Below are positions 22,832 through 35,381 of a stretch of 64,000 nucleotides of DNA, piece by piece. Under the pieces are notes generated by a model. That model searched no databases. It was not told where the DNA came from and saw nothing but the letters and a program-made list of their open reading frames with translations. This stretch comes from Platanthera guangdongensis (taxonomy: Eukaryota; Streptophyta; Magnoliopsida; Asparagales; Orchidaceae), in the NCBI GenBank assembly GCA_039583875.1, contig CM077157.1, forward strand, positions 72,850,346 through 72,914,345, written 5' to 3'. The number at the start of each line of letters is the position of its first letter. Position 1 is the first letter of the stretch. The position numbers were made by a program, and so were the translations under genes.

Positions 22832-24936
22832 TGTAACACCCCCTATCTGTCTCATAGCATATAGCAGTAGGTTCGACCGGGGCCCGATGCCATATACCAC
22901 AGACAGACCGGGTGGTTACTCAATGGAAACCATCCAACCAATCACAACGTCCTACACAGAGCATTCTAGCGGAAGCAGTTTAAATAGTTACAATTAAAGG
23001 AACCCAGCAACAAGCATGAATGTCCACTAACAAGCCAAAAAGGAATGAAGTACATACACAAGTACTGAACTTAAGGCCTTACAAATGGTTTACTCAAATT
23101 ACATGTTTTCCATACCACGACACGCAGGCCGGTCATACATAAACAAAAGCAAGTAAACACTCCAATTAGGCCTTCGAGGGCCGGCTTTGCAATTTGGGCT
23201 TTAGCCCGCTATTGACCGCTTGGTCCAGCAGCAGCTGCAAGCAACAAACCACAACACGGTGGCAAACAAAAGCAACGGTCAGCAATGCTGACCAAATTAT
23301 AACGATCCCGCCCCCAAGTCGGGGCGACAATGCTCCTTCCATGCACTTTATTAGTATAATCCAACAGTATAGAAATGTCACTACAACACAGGCGTAGGCT
23401 CGCACGGCCACACACCCCGTGCACGTAGGGCACATTCTCGGTGATCACGGCCAAAGTCCGCCGACTCACCACCGTCCCCAGGACGGCCAAACAATGAGAA
23501 ATTTGTCTTCCTGGCATGGGTCATGGTAATTTAAACCATAGACCGTCGAAGACCCTCATCTATGCCAACGGCTCTAACCGAACGACATAGAACGGGAACG
23601 GTTCCATCTAACCCGTGCTCACATCGCAACGTTAATTTAAAACATATGCGCAGGTCAAACTTCTCCGAGTCCCGTTTCCATTACACATTTCACATAACCC
23701 GATTATGTTCAAGTTGGCTCCCAGGCCACCAAGTTGGTAAGATCACGCATCCGCCCAGTTTTCTGGGTGCACCTTAGGGTTAATCCCCAAGGTTCCCGGT
23801 TGCAATCTACCACGTAGAAAACCCAAAAAACAAACATTCGCACGGAGTCTTCTCCGTCATTTATGCAGTGCAACATCACCGATCCAGACCAACATGTCCG
23901 GATAGGCTTCACACATCATGCCTATGTCCGTTCTCGATTACGGACTCTACACAACGGGGAATTCACATATCTACCCGAAGGAACGCCTCCAACTCACAAC
24001 AAAATCGCTAGAGCGGGCTTCCTATGCAAAAGAAGGAGAGCTTCACATGGTCAAGTAGAGAATCGTTACCCTAGTCTTCTTCCATGGCGCCATGGAAATG
24101 TAAGCAGATGAAAAGCACCACACTCACTTTGCCTTCGTAGATCCGAAGTCGGCTCGTGATTTGGAGCTATGAAACTCCTCCAAGGACTGGATCTAGACTC
24201 CTTCCTCTTTTGCTCTCCCCTCTCTCTAAGATTTAGACAAAGAACTACAGTAGAACAATAAGGGTTTTGAAACCCTGTACTCGGGTATAACCCCACCGGG
24301 AAATAATCACAACCGTCGGATCCCACAAAAGGGAAAATGCACAACACGATCTAGGCCTGACCTGGACAAATGGGGCTAAGCACCGCACAGTACACTAATC
24401 CGGAGCAAGACACGTCCGCAACCAATTAAATAGTGTCGGGACATTTAGTCAACTCCCGCCAAAACCCCTGTGTCGACACTCCGTGTCAACAGAGTTAAAC
24501 ACGCTACAAAGTGCCTCGCGCTCGACGATCGTCGAACCAAGATCATCGACCGCTGCCAGATTGTCGAACGGAGCTCTCTGGCCAAATCGTCGAACGCAGC
24601 CAAATCATAGAATGGAGATCGCTGGCCCGATCGTCGAACCCACGGCCCGATTGTCGAACCCACGATCCGATCGTCGAACCCACAGCGCGATCATCGATCG
24701 CAGAATGTCGACCAAATCGTCGACCGCAGAATTGTGACCAGATCGTCGAGCGCTGCTCGACGATCGTCTAACCTAGAAAACTGCCTGATCTATTTGCCAG
24801 ATCTTTGAACTAAATAATCGAACCCCTCTCGACACACCCTGGGACACGCCCATGTCCCAGGCCTTGTTCCCCTGCCAAATTCCAAATTTGGTACAGAAAC
24901 GTCACCCGACGCTCTTTTGAGTTTCGGGGCGTTACA
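22832..24936 (-). repeat. LTR (3' LTR) of the nested Tekay element
   Basis: 2105 bp, ends TGTAACACCCC and GGGGCGTTACA (inverted pair). The stretch 24520-24775 is packed with GATCGTCGAAC-type words, including the 14-bp palindrome TCGACGATCGTCGA at 24522-24535. Confidence 0.93.
24520..24775 (-). repeat. Dense GATCGTCGA word array in the Tekay LTR
   Basis: More than ten spaced copies or near-copies of GATCGTCGAAC or GATCGTCGACCGCAG occur in about 250 bp. The other LTR has the same array at about 31518-31770, with the palindrome at 31753-31766. Confidence 0.85.
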
Positions 24937-24952
24937 GCTCTCCCCCTCTTAA
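24937..24952 (-). promoter_or_regulatory. Polypurine tract of the nested Tekay element
   Basis: The minus strand reads AAGAGGGGGAGAGC directly before the LTR start TGTAACGCCCC. It primes plus-strand DNA synthesis. Confidence 0.85.
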
Positions 24953-24999
24953 AAGAATTTCATCTACGAAATTACATAAAGGAAAGATAAGTACAAAAT

Positions 25000-26321
25000 T
25001 AAATTGTACCTGAGCGGAACAACTCCGGATACTCATCAAGCATAGTCTGCTCTCGTTCCTAAGAGAGCTCTTTGCGGCCGCAATTGTCCTATCAGACCTT
25101 GACCATCCTGATCTCTTTATTGCGTAGCCGCTTGACTTTCAAGTCTTCAATCCGCACGGGCTTGACCTTTGTCGTCAACCCACTATCAATCGGCACTTGA
25201 TCGACTGCGATCACTTGCGTAGGCTCTTGCACCACCTTCCGTAGCACCGATATGTGGAATACATCGTGTAAACCACTAAGCTCCACCGATAGCTTCAACC
25301 GATAAGCCGCTTTGCCAATCAGCTCCAGAACCTCAAATGGCCCAAGGTACCTCGGGCTTAGCTTTTTCAAGCGCCGCACCCGTGAGACACCCTTGAACGG
25401 CTTGATCTTTAAGTATACCCAGACGCCCACAGCGAACTCCACATTCCTGTGCTTGGAATTATAGTACTTCGCTTGCCGGTCCTGAGCGATAAGCAAACTC
25501 TCCCGAATGGTCCGCACCAACGAAGTAGCATCTTCCACCTCTTGATGTTTGTACAACTTTGACTCACCCATTTCTAACCAGGACAACGGCGTGCGACATC
25601 TTCTACCATAAAGGGCCTCGAAGGGCGCCATTTGAATACTCTCCTAGTAGCTATTGTTGTACGCAAATTCCACCAAATAAAGATGATTTTTCCATTGCTT
25701 TCCAAATTCCAGGACACACATACGGAGCATGTCTTCCATAGTTCTATTGACCCTCTCGGTCTGCCCATCCGTCTGCGGATGGAAGGCTGTGTTAAAACTC
25801 AGCTTTGTTCCCAACATTTGCTGCACAAGCCTCCAATCATTGAACGTGAACCATCCATCTCGGTCACTCACGATGCTGCGGGGCACACCGTGGAGCCGCA
25901 CAATGTTATCCACATATAACTTTGCCAACTTCTCCACCGGATCATCCTTCCTATGCGGAATGAAATGCGACACCTTCGTTAGCCGATCTACGACCACCCA
26001 GATGGCATCGTTCCCCTTTTGCGACCTTGGCAACCTGTGCACAAAGTCCATAGTGATGTCGTCAAATTTCCACTCCGGAATAGACAAGGACTTCAGAAAT
26101 CCTCCCGGCTTTTGGCACTCCGCCTTCACCAAGGCGTAAGTTTGGCACTTAGCCACGTAGAGCGCCATATCCTTCTTCAAACCCGACCACCAAAATAGTT
26201 TCTTAACGTCGCGGTACATCTTTGTGCTCCCAGGGTGAATCGAGTACTTGTTATGGTGCGCCTCATACAACAAATCCACCCGCAAACTGCCCACGCTTGG
26301 GATGCAAAGACGACCGTCTTT
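25000..26321 (-). pseudogene. Tekay integrase, broken by stops
   Basis: Minus strand from about 26321. A zinc-binding region begins the domain (HHNKYSIHPGSTKMYRD), but its last Cys is now Tyr (KCQTY). The catalytic core keeps Asp in TMDFVHRLP, Asp in IVSDRDGWF and Glu in TDGQTERVNRTMEDML. After a stop near 25643 the frame continues with the SH3-like C-terminus (VWVYLKIKPFKGVSR, LSPRYLGPFEVLE, HDVFHISVLRK). Stops follow near 25092, 25089 and 25050 in the tail. Integrase inserts the cDNA. The chromodomain tail expected in this clade reads on to about 25000. Confidence 0.88.
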
Positions 26322-28378
26322 TCAAAGCAATCCATCCTCCACAACGAACTGGGAATTTGACCCATCCAGAGCCTCTATCATGAGTTGCTTCATGTGGACA
26401 TCCATATCCAATGCCTGCCGAATCCGATCAGCCAGGTCATATTGAACTTTAGTCCAATTCAATAGTGCTTCAGCACTTGACTGCTTATCTACACAAACAA
26501 TCTCCAACACCTCCAACTCCCGAACCAACCACTCGTCATGGATCGACAGCCAATTGGCTTGAGTTGGGGCCCGACGACTCAACGTGTCCGCAACCGCATT
26601 ACCTTTACCAGGCACGTAGTGGATCTTGAATGTATAGTCCCCCAGGAACTCCATCCATCTATGCTGTCGCATATTCAGATCTTTCTGATCAATCAAATAC
26701 TTTAGGCTCTTGTGATCGATGTAGATATCAATCTTCACACCGTACAAATAATTCCTCCACAGCTTCAAGGAAAAAATCACGGCCGCTAACTCCAAGTCAT
26801 GGAACGGATAGTTCCTCTCGTGCACCTTCAGCTGTCTCGAGCCATATGCTATAACGCTTCCATGCTGTAGCAGCACACAACCCAAACCACTGCCTGAAGC
26901 ATCACTATAAATCTCATAACCTTCGGTCCCACTCGGCGAACTCAGCACAGGCGCCGTGGTGAACCGACATTTCAACTCCTCAAAAGCTCGTGCGCACTCC
27001 GACGTCCAAACGAACTTCTGCTCCTTCCTCGTCAAAGTAGTGAGAGGTAACGCTATCCACGAGAAGTTCTTTACGAAGCGCCTATAATAGCTGGCAAGCC
27101 CCAGAAAGATCCGGACTTCTGCTACCGTAGAAAGCTCAGGCCACTCCCGTATCGCAACAATCTTTGCCGGATCCACTGCAATACCTTCCCCACTCACTAT
27201 ATGACCGAGGAACGCCACTGAGGACAACCAAAACGCGCACTTCGAGAACTTGGCGTACAATTGATTCCTCCTTAACGTCTCCAAAACCAAATGAAGATGC
27301 CTGAAGTGATCTTCCTCACTCTACGAGTACACCAAAATATTGTCGATGAAGACGATCACAAAATGGTCCAAGTACTCCCTGAAGGTCCTGTTCATCAAAT
27401 CCATGAACACTGACGGCGCATTAGTCAGCCCAAACGGTATGACCGTAAACTCGTAATGCCTGTATCTCGTACTAAACGCTGTCTTCGGGATATCACTCTC
27501 CCTTATTCGCAACTGATAGCAACCGGACTTGAGATCCAACTTAGAGTACACCGTTGACCCGACCAACTGATCAAAAATATCATCGATCCTTGGGATTGGG
27601 TACTTGTTCTTTTCCGTCAACTTGTTGAGCTCCCGATAATCAATACATAGCCTAAAGCTTCCGTCCTTCTTCTTAACAAAGAGGACCGGCGCGCTCCAAG
27701 GCGAAGAACTTCGACGCACATACCCTTGCGCCAACAACTCTTGCAGTTGAACCTTCAGCTCCGCCATTTACTTAGGTGCTAGCCGATATGGAGAGCGTGA
27801 CACAAGCTTTGCACCTGGCACTAGCTCAATCGTGAAATCTATCTCCCATTGAGGCGGGGCTCCAGGAAGATCCGCGGGGAACACATCAGGGTACTCAGCT
27901 ACCACTAATATACTATCCAACGTAGGCTTTAGCTTTGCAACCTCCACTAGTGCAAAGAACATTTCTGCACCGGCACGAACCGCCTTCACCACCTGAAGAG
28001 CAGACATCAACATCTTGCTCGACCCCTTCAAGCCCGTGAAGGTCGTCTCACGACCTGCTCCTAGCTTGACTTCCTTGCTACCGCAATCAATATAGGCTCG
28101 CTGCTCCGACAGCCAGTCCATGGCAAATATAACGTCGAATTCCACTAGCAGCAATAACGACACTTGCAGATCGAACTCTTGATTCCCAATTCGAATCTTC
28201 ACGCCACAGATTCTATCCGCGCTCATCGAACACCCATTGGGCAACAACACATCCTACTTGTCTTTCATGATCGAAGAAGGTACTCCGATGCGCGATATGA
28301 ATTCTTCGGACAAAAAGGAGTGTGAAGCTCCTGTATCGAAGAGTGCTCTTGTCGGATTTTCACAAATCAAAACAAAAC
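26322..28378 (-). pseudogene. Tekay protease, reverse transcriptase and RNase H, broken
   Basis: Minus strand, in order: protease with an intact FDTGAS active site (about 28325-28345), stop near 28250, protease end (DVIFAMDWL), stop near 27768, then RT with [29 protein letters not shown] and [11 protein letters not shown]. The catalytic box reads FIDN at 27339-27350 where the family has FIDD, so the polymerase is dead. A TAG at 27321-27323 follows within a few codons. The frame from 27290 holds the RT thumb and RNase H ([33 protein letters not shown]), ending with ADTLSRR. Each break is a single-base change. Confidence 0.9.
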
Positions 28379-28455
28379 CTAAACAAGCAGTGGTAAGGCA
28401 ACATACGCATAACAAGTATTTAAAGAAGCTTAACTTGCTACAAATTAAACCGTAC
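28379..28455 (-). other. Probable spliceosomal intron between gag and protease
   Basis: On the minus strand the gag frame reaches GACAG, followed by GTACGG at 28455. The sequence ends TTGTTTAG at 28379, before GTTTTGTTTTG. The 77 bp are T-rich, contain several stops in the gag frame and have standard GT-AG ends. Removing them places gag and the protease (with DTGAS) in one frame. Unspliced RNA ends gag a codon or two after the donor site. Confidence 0.65.
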
Positions 28456-29530
28456 CTGTCACCACATCCGCTTGTTTGATGGCCTCCTGTTGGCCAAGAT
28501 TATAAACCCTCAGTTGGGCCGAAGCATAATGGGACGCGGTTGACTCCACCACCTTTCCCTTCTCTTCATAAGTTGCTCTCGGCTTCCTCTCGGACTTGGG
28601 ATGTCCGCTCCAGCAATCGCGGGCAAAGTGCCCTGGCTTTCCACAAGTAAAGCATGCACCCGGGGTCCGACCCGTAGTCGCCCCAGAATCACCTGAAGAA
28701 GGAGCTGGACCCGAAGTCCTAGCCTTCTTAAAGAATTTACGGTACCCAGACTTTGAGGTAGTCGACACCTTGAACTTAGATTTCTTGTCACCAACGCTTT
28801 TCTTTGCTTGTACATTCTTCATGCCCTTCTCCAAGGACCGGGCCATGTTGACCAAGGTCAAGAAACCCTGCGTCATCAGCCCCGAGAGTAGTAGCCTCAA
28901 ATCATCTCTCAACCCTTCGTAGAATCGATTCATCATGCGCTCCTCATCTGCGATGGTTGAGCTAGCATATCGAATCAATCGAGTAAACTCGTGGAGATAT
29001 TCATCCACTCTACTATCTCCTTGAACCAACTTCAGGAACTCGTTCTCCAACGCTATCCTCTGCGTCGAAGGGAGGTACCTAGCCAAGAATAGTCTCGAGA
29101 ACTATTCCATCGAGACATCTATAAGTTACCTTCCTCTCAATAGATGCAGCTCCAAACCCTCCCACCACAGCCTAGCATCTCCATCCAACAGGAACGTAGC
29201 TATAGGGGTCATCTGCCACTCCTCCGTCTCTATCGCTGTCAAGACTCTCTTCACACGGGAGAGCTAGTATTCAGCTTGAGATGGGGTTCCCAACCCCGAG
29301 AATACCGGAGGATTAAAGCTCATAACATGTTTGAGCTGTCTCTCGGTTGCCCTCCTCGGCACCAACGACTCCACTTCTACCTGCTCCACTGTTCTCGACT
29401 CAACCTCTGGAAGAGGTACCTGCTCCATCGCAGGAGCGGGCTGCTGCATTTACCTTGCAGGCTACGCATTGATCATGGAAAACACTGCTTCGGCAACCAA
29501 TCATATGGTCTCAGCCGATGGAGGTATTGC
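28456..29530 (-). pseudogene. Tekay Gag, broken in its N-terminal half
   Basis: The N-terminal half (about 29530-29087) is split by stops (near 29264 and 29100) and shows VMSFNPPVFSGLGTPSQAEY and RLWWEGLE. The C-terminal half is a clean 213-codon frame from 29086: RYLPSTQRIALENEFLKLVQ, EYLHEFTRLIRYASS, RFYEGLRDDLR, a basic linker and a zinc knuckle CFTCGKPGHFARDC (28613-28654). Gag binds and packages element RNA. The frame ends in VVTGTV and a stop, or reads on into the protease if the 77-bp intron is removed. Confidence 0.88.
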
Positions 29531-29814
29531 AGGAGCATCATTTGGTGCACTGTTAGCCTTAGAAACTCGACGTTTCGACGACCCAGCACCGCTTCTAGTC
29601 ACCTATAGTGGTACAAAACACCGTTAAGCGACCAAAAAATATTGCAAACAGCAATTATAGGAACACGCAAGTTCCTCAAACACATGTATTTTCATTCCTA
29701 AGTGGACATTCATGGGTTCTTTTATTATTATAACGATGACGCACACCCATGTGCTCACCACCCCTTAAAAAGAATTCGTCCACGAATTCATTTTAAGCAT
29801 GACCGAAACCAGTA
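29531..29814 (-). other. Leader of the nested Tekay element
   Basis: Untranslated leader. It contains an odd 3'-end-like segment at 29761-29795 with CCCCTTAAAAAG and the inverted repeat GAATTCGT-CC-ACGAATTC (29772-29789). The same layout, purine tract next to a GACGAA box, stands before the 3' LTR near 24940-24970. Confidence 0.55.
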
Positions 29815-29825
29815 GTCTGATACCA
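29815..29825 (-). promoter_or_regulatory. Tekay primer binding site, initiator-Met tRNA
   Basis: The minus strand reads TGGTATCAGAC three bases inside the LTR boundary at 29829. Its last base differs from the usual TGGTATCAGAG. Confidence 0.85.
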
Positions 29826-29828
29826 AAT

Positions 29829-31932
29829 TGTAACACCCCCTATCCGTTGCATAGCATGTAGCAGTAGGTCTGTCCGGGGCCCGACGCCATATACCACAGA
29901 CAGACCGGGTGGTTACTCAATGGAAACCATCCAACCAATCACAATGTCCTACACAGAGCATTCTAGCGGAAGCAGTTTAAATAGTTACAATTAAAAGAAC
30001 CCAGCAACAAGCATGAATGTCCACTAACAAGCTAAAAAGGAATGAAGTACATACACAAGTACTGGCCTTAAGGCCTTACAAATGGTTTACTCAAATTACA
30101 TGTTTTCCATACCACGGAACGCAGGCCGGTCATACATGAACAAAAGCAAGTAAACACTCCAATTAGGCCTTCGAGGGCCGGCTTCGCAATTTGGGCTTTA
30201 GCCGGCTATTGACCGCTTGGTCCAGCAGCACCTGCAAGCAACAAACCACCGCACGGTGGCAAACAAAAGCAATGGTCAGCTATGCTGACCAAATTATAAC
30301 GATCCCGCCCCAACTCGGGGCGGCGATGCTCCTTTCCTGCACTTTATTAGTATAATCAAGCAGTATAGAAATGTCACTACAACACAGGCGTAGGCTCGCA
30401 CGGCCACACACCCCGTGCACTCAGGGCACATTCTCGGTGATCACGACCAAAGTCCGCCAACTCACCACCGTCCCCAGGACGACCAAACAATGAGCAATTT
30501 GTCTTCCAGGCATGGGTCATGGTAATTTAAACCATAGACTGCCGAAGACCCTCATCTATGCCAACGGCTCTAATCGAACGACATAGAACGGGTACGGTTC
30601 CATCTAACCCGTGCTCACATCGCAACGTTAATTTAAAACATATGCGCAGGTCAAACTTCTCCGAGTCTCGTTTCCATCACACATTTCACATAACCCGGTT
30701 ATGTTCAAGTTGGCTCCCAGGCCACCAAGTTGGCAAGATCACGCATCCGCCCAGTTTTCCGGGTGTATGTTAGGGTTAATCCCCAAGGCTCCCTGTTGCA
30801 ATTTACCACATAGAAACCTCAAAAAACAAACATTCACACGGAGTCTTCTCCGGCATTTATGCAATGCAACATCACCGATCCAGACCAACATGTACGGATA
30901 GGCTTCACACATCATGCCTATGTCCGTTCTCGATTACGGACTCTACACAACAGGGACTTGACATATCTACCCGAAGGAACGCCTCCAACTCACCGCAAAC
31001 TCGCGAGAGCGGGCTTCCTATGCAAAAGAAGGCGAGCTTCACATGCTCAAGTAGAGAATCGTTACCCTAGCGTTCTTCCTTGACACCATGGAAATGTAAG
31101 CGGATGAAAAGCACCGCACTCTCTTTGCCTTCGTAGATCCGAAGTCGGCTCGCGATTTGTAGCTCTGAAACTCCTCCAAGGACTGGATCTAGACTCCTTC
31201 CTCTTTTGCTCTCCCCTCTCTCTAAGATTTAGACAGAGAACTACGACAGAACAATAAGGGTTTTGAAACCCTGTACTCGGGTATAACCCCACCGGGAAAT
31301 AACCGCAACCGTCGGATCCCACAAAAGGGAAAATGCACGGCACGATCCAGGTCTGACCTGGACAAATGGGGCTAAGCACTGCACAGTACACCAATCCGTA
31401 GCAAGACACGTCCGCGACCAATTAAATAGTGTCGGGACATTTAGTCAACTCTCGCCAAAACCCCTGTGTCGACACTCCGTGTCAACAGAGTTAAACACCC
31501 CACAAAGCGCCCCGCGCTCAACGATCATGAAACCAAGATCGTCGACCGCTGCCAGATTGTCGAACGGAGCTCTCTGACCAAATCATCGAACGCAGCCAAA
31601 TCGTCGAACGGAGATCGCTAGGCCGATCATCGAACCCACGACTCGATCATCGAATCCACGACCCGATCGTCGAACCCACAGCCCGATCGTCGACCGCAGA
31701 ACGTCGACCAAATCGTCGACCGCAGAATTATGACCAGATCATCGAGCTCTGCTCGACGATCGTCGAACCCAGAAAACTGCCTGATTGATTTGCCAGATCT
31801 TTGAACTAAATCATCAAACCCCTCTCGACACGCCCTGGGACATGCTCGTGTCCCAGGCCGTGTTCCCCTGCCAAATTCCAAATTTGGTACAAAAACATCA
31901 CCCATCTCTCTTTTGAGTTTCGGGGCGTTACA
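29829..31932 (-). repeat. LTR (5' LTR) of the nested Tekay element
   Basis: 2104 bp, full-length partner of 22832-24936 with scattered substitutions, mostly transitions. Ends TGTAACACCCC and GGCGTTACA. Confidence 0.93.
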
Positions 31933-31937
31933 CTATG
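31933..31937. repeat. Target-site duplication CTATG, right copy
   Basis: Exact repeat of 22827-22831 right after the LTR end. Confidence 0.92.
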
Positions 31938-32316
31938 GGTCTGAAAAATTCGGACTTGGATACTCTCCTGAGCACTATCGTACGGTGACAGCCACTGTCG
32001 CCGGCGATAGTAAAAAGTCCAGGAAAGGGTCAAAATCTGATTTTCAGATTAAAAATAATAACCCCCTGTCCCTGTAGCTTCCAGCAAAGGGTTAAAATTT
32101 ACTTTAAAGAATCCGTCGTCTTCTTTCATCAAGTGTGCCAAATGTTATATGTTTGGTCACACAACACATACTTGTAAGAAGACGGGATACTGTTCAGTCA
32201 AACAAATCTCGGTGCCTAAGGCTTCCACCTATTCTATGGGAGCAACCACTTGGGTAGCCAGATCTTTACTCTCATCCTCTTTCTAGGTGTGTTGACAGGC
32301 TAAGGACAAAGAAGAC
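31938..32316 (+). pseudogene. Sirevirus A Gag end with second zinc knuckle
   Basis: Continuation of the interrupted gag. A second zinc knuckle reads CAKCYMFGHTTHTC (32134 to about 32175) with all four metal ligands. Two knuckles are usual in Sireviruses. A hairpin module with CTATCG and GGCGATAG lies at 31973-32013, inside the gene. A stop (TAG near 32285) comes before the pol frame. Confidence 0.8.
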
Positions 32317-35300
32317 GTGTGGTACTTAGACTCAGGGTGTTCCAGGCACATGACGGGCAAAAAATCAAAGTTCCTTAGCCTGGAGATGAAGAAAGGAGGA
32401 GTAGTTACTTTTGGAGACAACGAAAAGGGGAAAATCATCGGCATTGGAGTAGTAGGTAACAAATCATTTTCTATCTCAAATGTTTTATATGTTAAAGGTT
32501 TGAAGCATAATTTAATTTCAATAAGTCAACTATGTGATATTGGATTAAATGTCTTGTTTGATTCATCTTCAAACCTATGCAAAATTATTAACTCTAAAAC
32601 AAATGATATTGTTATTACCGCTCCTAGATTTCAAAATGTTTACATGATTAGATTTAATGATTTATTACATTCTTCGTTAAAATGTTTTTTTTCTAAAAAT
32701 GAGAAATTAGATTTGTGGCATAGACGTCTTGGACATTTTAGTTCAAAACTTATCATAAAATTGTCTCAAAATAAACTTGTTAAAGGTTTACCTTCTTTGC
32801 ATGGAAATTTATCATCTTTATGTTCACCATGTCAAAAAGGAAAATTTACAAAGTCTTCTTTTAAAAGCAAAAATATCGTTTCCACCACTAGGCCTTTAGA
32901 ATTGATATATATGGATTTGTTTGGTCCTGTTAATACACTAAGCCTAAGAGGTAGAAAGTATACTTTTGTTTTAATTGATGATTTCTCTTATTTTAGTTGG
33001 ACAATTTTCTTATCTTCTAAATCTGATGCATTTTTAGAATTTTCCAAATTATGTTTATGTGTTCAAAATGAAGGAGATTTAAAAATAAAATGCATTCGTT
33101 CAGATCATGGAGATGAATTTAATAATGAGAAATTTGTTTCTTTTTGTAATGAGTTAGGAATTAAACATGAATTTTCTGCTCATCGTACACCTCAACAAAA
33201 TGGTGTGGTGGAAAGGAAAAATAGAATTTTGTAAGAACTAGCTCGCACTATGCTATCTGAATACAAATTACCTCGATCATTTTGGGCTGAAACTGTTAGT
33301 ACTTCTTGTTATGTTATTAATCATGTTATGCTTCGACCCATCTTAAAATTAACACCTTATGAGTTATATTTTCAAAAGAAACTGAATGTGTCTTATTTTA
33401 AAGTTTTTGGATGTAAATGTTTTGTTTTGAACACTAAGGATAATTTAGGCAAATTTGATGAGAAGTGTGATGAAGACATTTTTATTGGTTATTCTTCTAC
33501 AAGTAAAGCTTATAGAGTTTATAAAAAGAGGATAAAAGTAGTTGAAGAATCAATACATGTTAAATTTGATGAGTTTTCTCCTTGTGTAGAAGCTAATAAT
33601 ACAGGTAAAAATGAAGAGCTCTCCAATCTACAAAGGGTGGATGACGATGAAAACCTTGGAGACAAAGATGAAGAAAAAAGAGTCGAACAAGAAGAAGAAG
33701 AAGAAGAAGAGCAAGGATATGTGCCTCCAAGTGAACTAAGATTTTCAAAAGATCATCCCCAAGATTTGGTTATTGGAGAACCATCAAGAGGGGTAAGTAC
33801 TCGTTCATCCGTACGAGAATTATTTTCAAATATGTGCTTTATTTCTGATATAGAACCTAAAAGCATTGACGCTGCTTTAAATGATAATTCTTGGTTTTTA
33901 GCTATGAATGACGAGCTTAATCAATTTGAACATAATAAAGTTTGGAAGTTAGTAGAAAGACCTTCAAATCATCCTATTGTAGGGGTTAAATGGATTTTTA
34001 AAAATAAACTTGATAGTGAATCCAGGGTCACTAGGAACAAAGCTAGACTCGTAGCGAAAGGTTATTCACAAATAGAAGGAATAGATTTTGATGAAACTTT
34101 TGCACCTATAGCACGTTTAGAAGCAGTTAGAATATTTCTTGCATTTGCTAGTTTCAAGAAGTTTAAATTGTTTCAAATGGATGTTAAAACTATTTTTCTT
34201 AACAGGTATATTAAGGAGGAGGTTTATGTAGAACAACCTCCAGGCTTTGTTGATGTTAGATTTCCTGATCATGTTTATAAATTAGAAAAAGCCTTGTATG
34301 GTTTGAAACAAGCACCCCGAGCATGGTATGATAGATTGACTATTTATTTATTAAAAATGATTATAAAATGGGCAGTGCTGATTGTACTTTATTTGTTAAA
34401 CATATCCATGATGATCTTATCATTTTACAAATATATGTTGATGATATTATTTTTGGATCCACAAATGAAAAATTATGTGATAGTGTTATTGAAATTATGA
34501 AGAATGAATTTGAAATGAGCATGATAGGCGAACTCACTTATTTTCTTGGTTTTCAAATCACTCAAGAGCATGATGGAATTTTTGTTTGCAAATCTAAATA
34601 TATTCATGATGTTTTAAAAAGATTTGGGTTTGAAAATCTAAAACAAGCAAATACCCCCATGAGTGTCTCATTAAAGTTAGGAAAAGATGAGAGTGGAATA
34701 TCCATAGATCAAACAATTTATAGAGGAATGATAGGATCACTATTATATTTGACTGCCTCTAGGCCTGATATTATGTTCGCTGTATGTTTATGTGCTAGAT
34801 TTCAAGCTAATCCCAAAGAATATCACTTTAAAGCAGTTAAACGCATTTTTATATATCTTATTAGAACAGCTAGATTAGGATTATGGTATCCACATAACGA
34901 TAGATTTATATTACATGACTTTTCTGATTCTGATTATGCTGGGTGTTCATTAGATCGTAAAAGCACCAGTGACACCTATCATTTTCTTGGCCCTTCACTT
35001 ATCTCTTGGTCGAGTAGGAAACAGAATTCTGTTGCCTTATCTACCACTGAGGCCGAGTACATAGCACTAGGCAGTTGTTGTGCACAAGCTTTATGGATGG
35101 AGCAAACATTAGAAGATTTTGGTATAGTTCATGAAACCATTGAATTAAAATGTGATAATAAAAGTGCAATTGACTTAACGTATAATACAATTCATCATTA
35201 TAGATCCAAACACATTGATGTATGTCACCATTTCATAAGAGATCACATAAAACAAAATACGATCAAAGTCAATTTTATAAGCACCGATTCACAGCTTGCG

Positions 35301-35381
35301 GATATTTTCACTAAACCACTTCCAGATTCCCATTTTTCGTTCTTACGATTAGAACTAGGAATTCTAGACTTGTTAAATTAA
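32317..35381 (+). pseudogene. Sirevirus A Pol: protease-like start, integrase, RT, RNase H
   Basis: Copia order. The frame opens with WYLDSGCSRHMTG, then the pre-integrase zinc region (LWHRRLGHFS, CSPCQKGKFTKSS) and the integrase core with Asp in YMDLFGPV, Asp in IRSDHGDEF and Glu in QQNGVVERKN. One in-frame TAA lies at 33232-33234. The next frame runs through the integrase end, a Glu-rich linker (about 33690) and RT ([30 protein letters not shown]). A frameshift near 34360 leads to the frame with intact YVDD (34434-34445), RNase H (SDSDYAGC, STTEAEYIAL, CDNKSAI) and the end at 35381. One stop and one shift are its only breaks in about 1000 codons. Confidence 0.92.

Larger units (their letters stand above)
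22832..31932 (-). mobile_element. Complete Tekay/Del element inside the Sirevirus gag
   Basis: A 9.1 kb minus-strand Ty3-gypsy element between CTATG duplications. It has LTRs at 22832-24936 and 29829-31932, a primer site at 29815-29825, gag, an apparent intron, protease, RT, RNase H, integrase and a purine tract next to 24936. The KLSPRYLGPFEVLE and LSGLHDVFHISVLRK integrase tail and the TGTAACACCCC LTR start indicate Tekay/Del. Several stops and active-site changes disable pol. Confidence 0.93.

Noticed and set aside
23562..24111. Open frames in the Tekay LTR repeated at 30558-31083
   Set aside because: Present in both LTRs only because the LTRs are duplicates. No domain, and the frames differ between copies.
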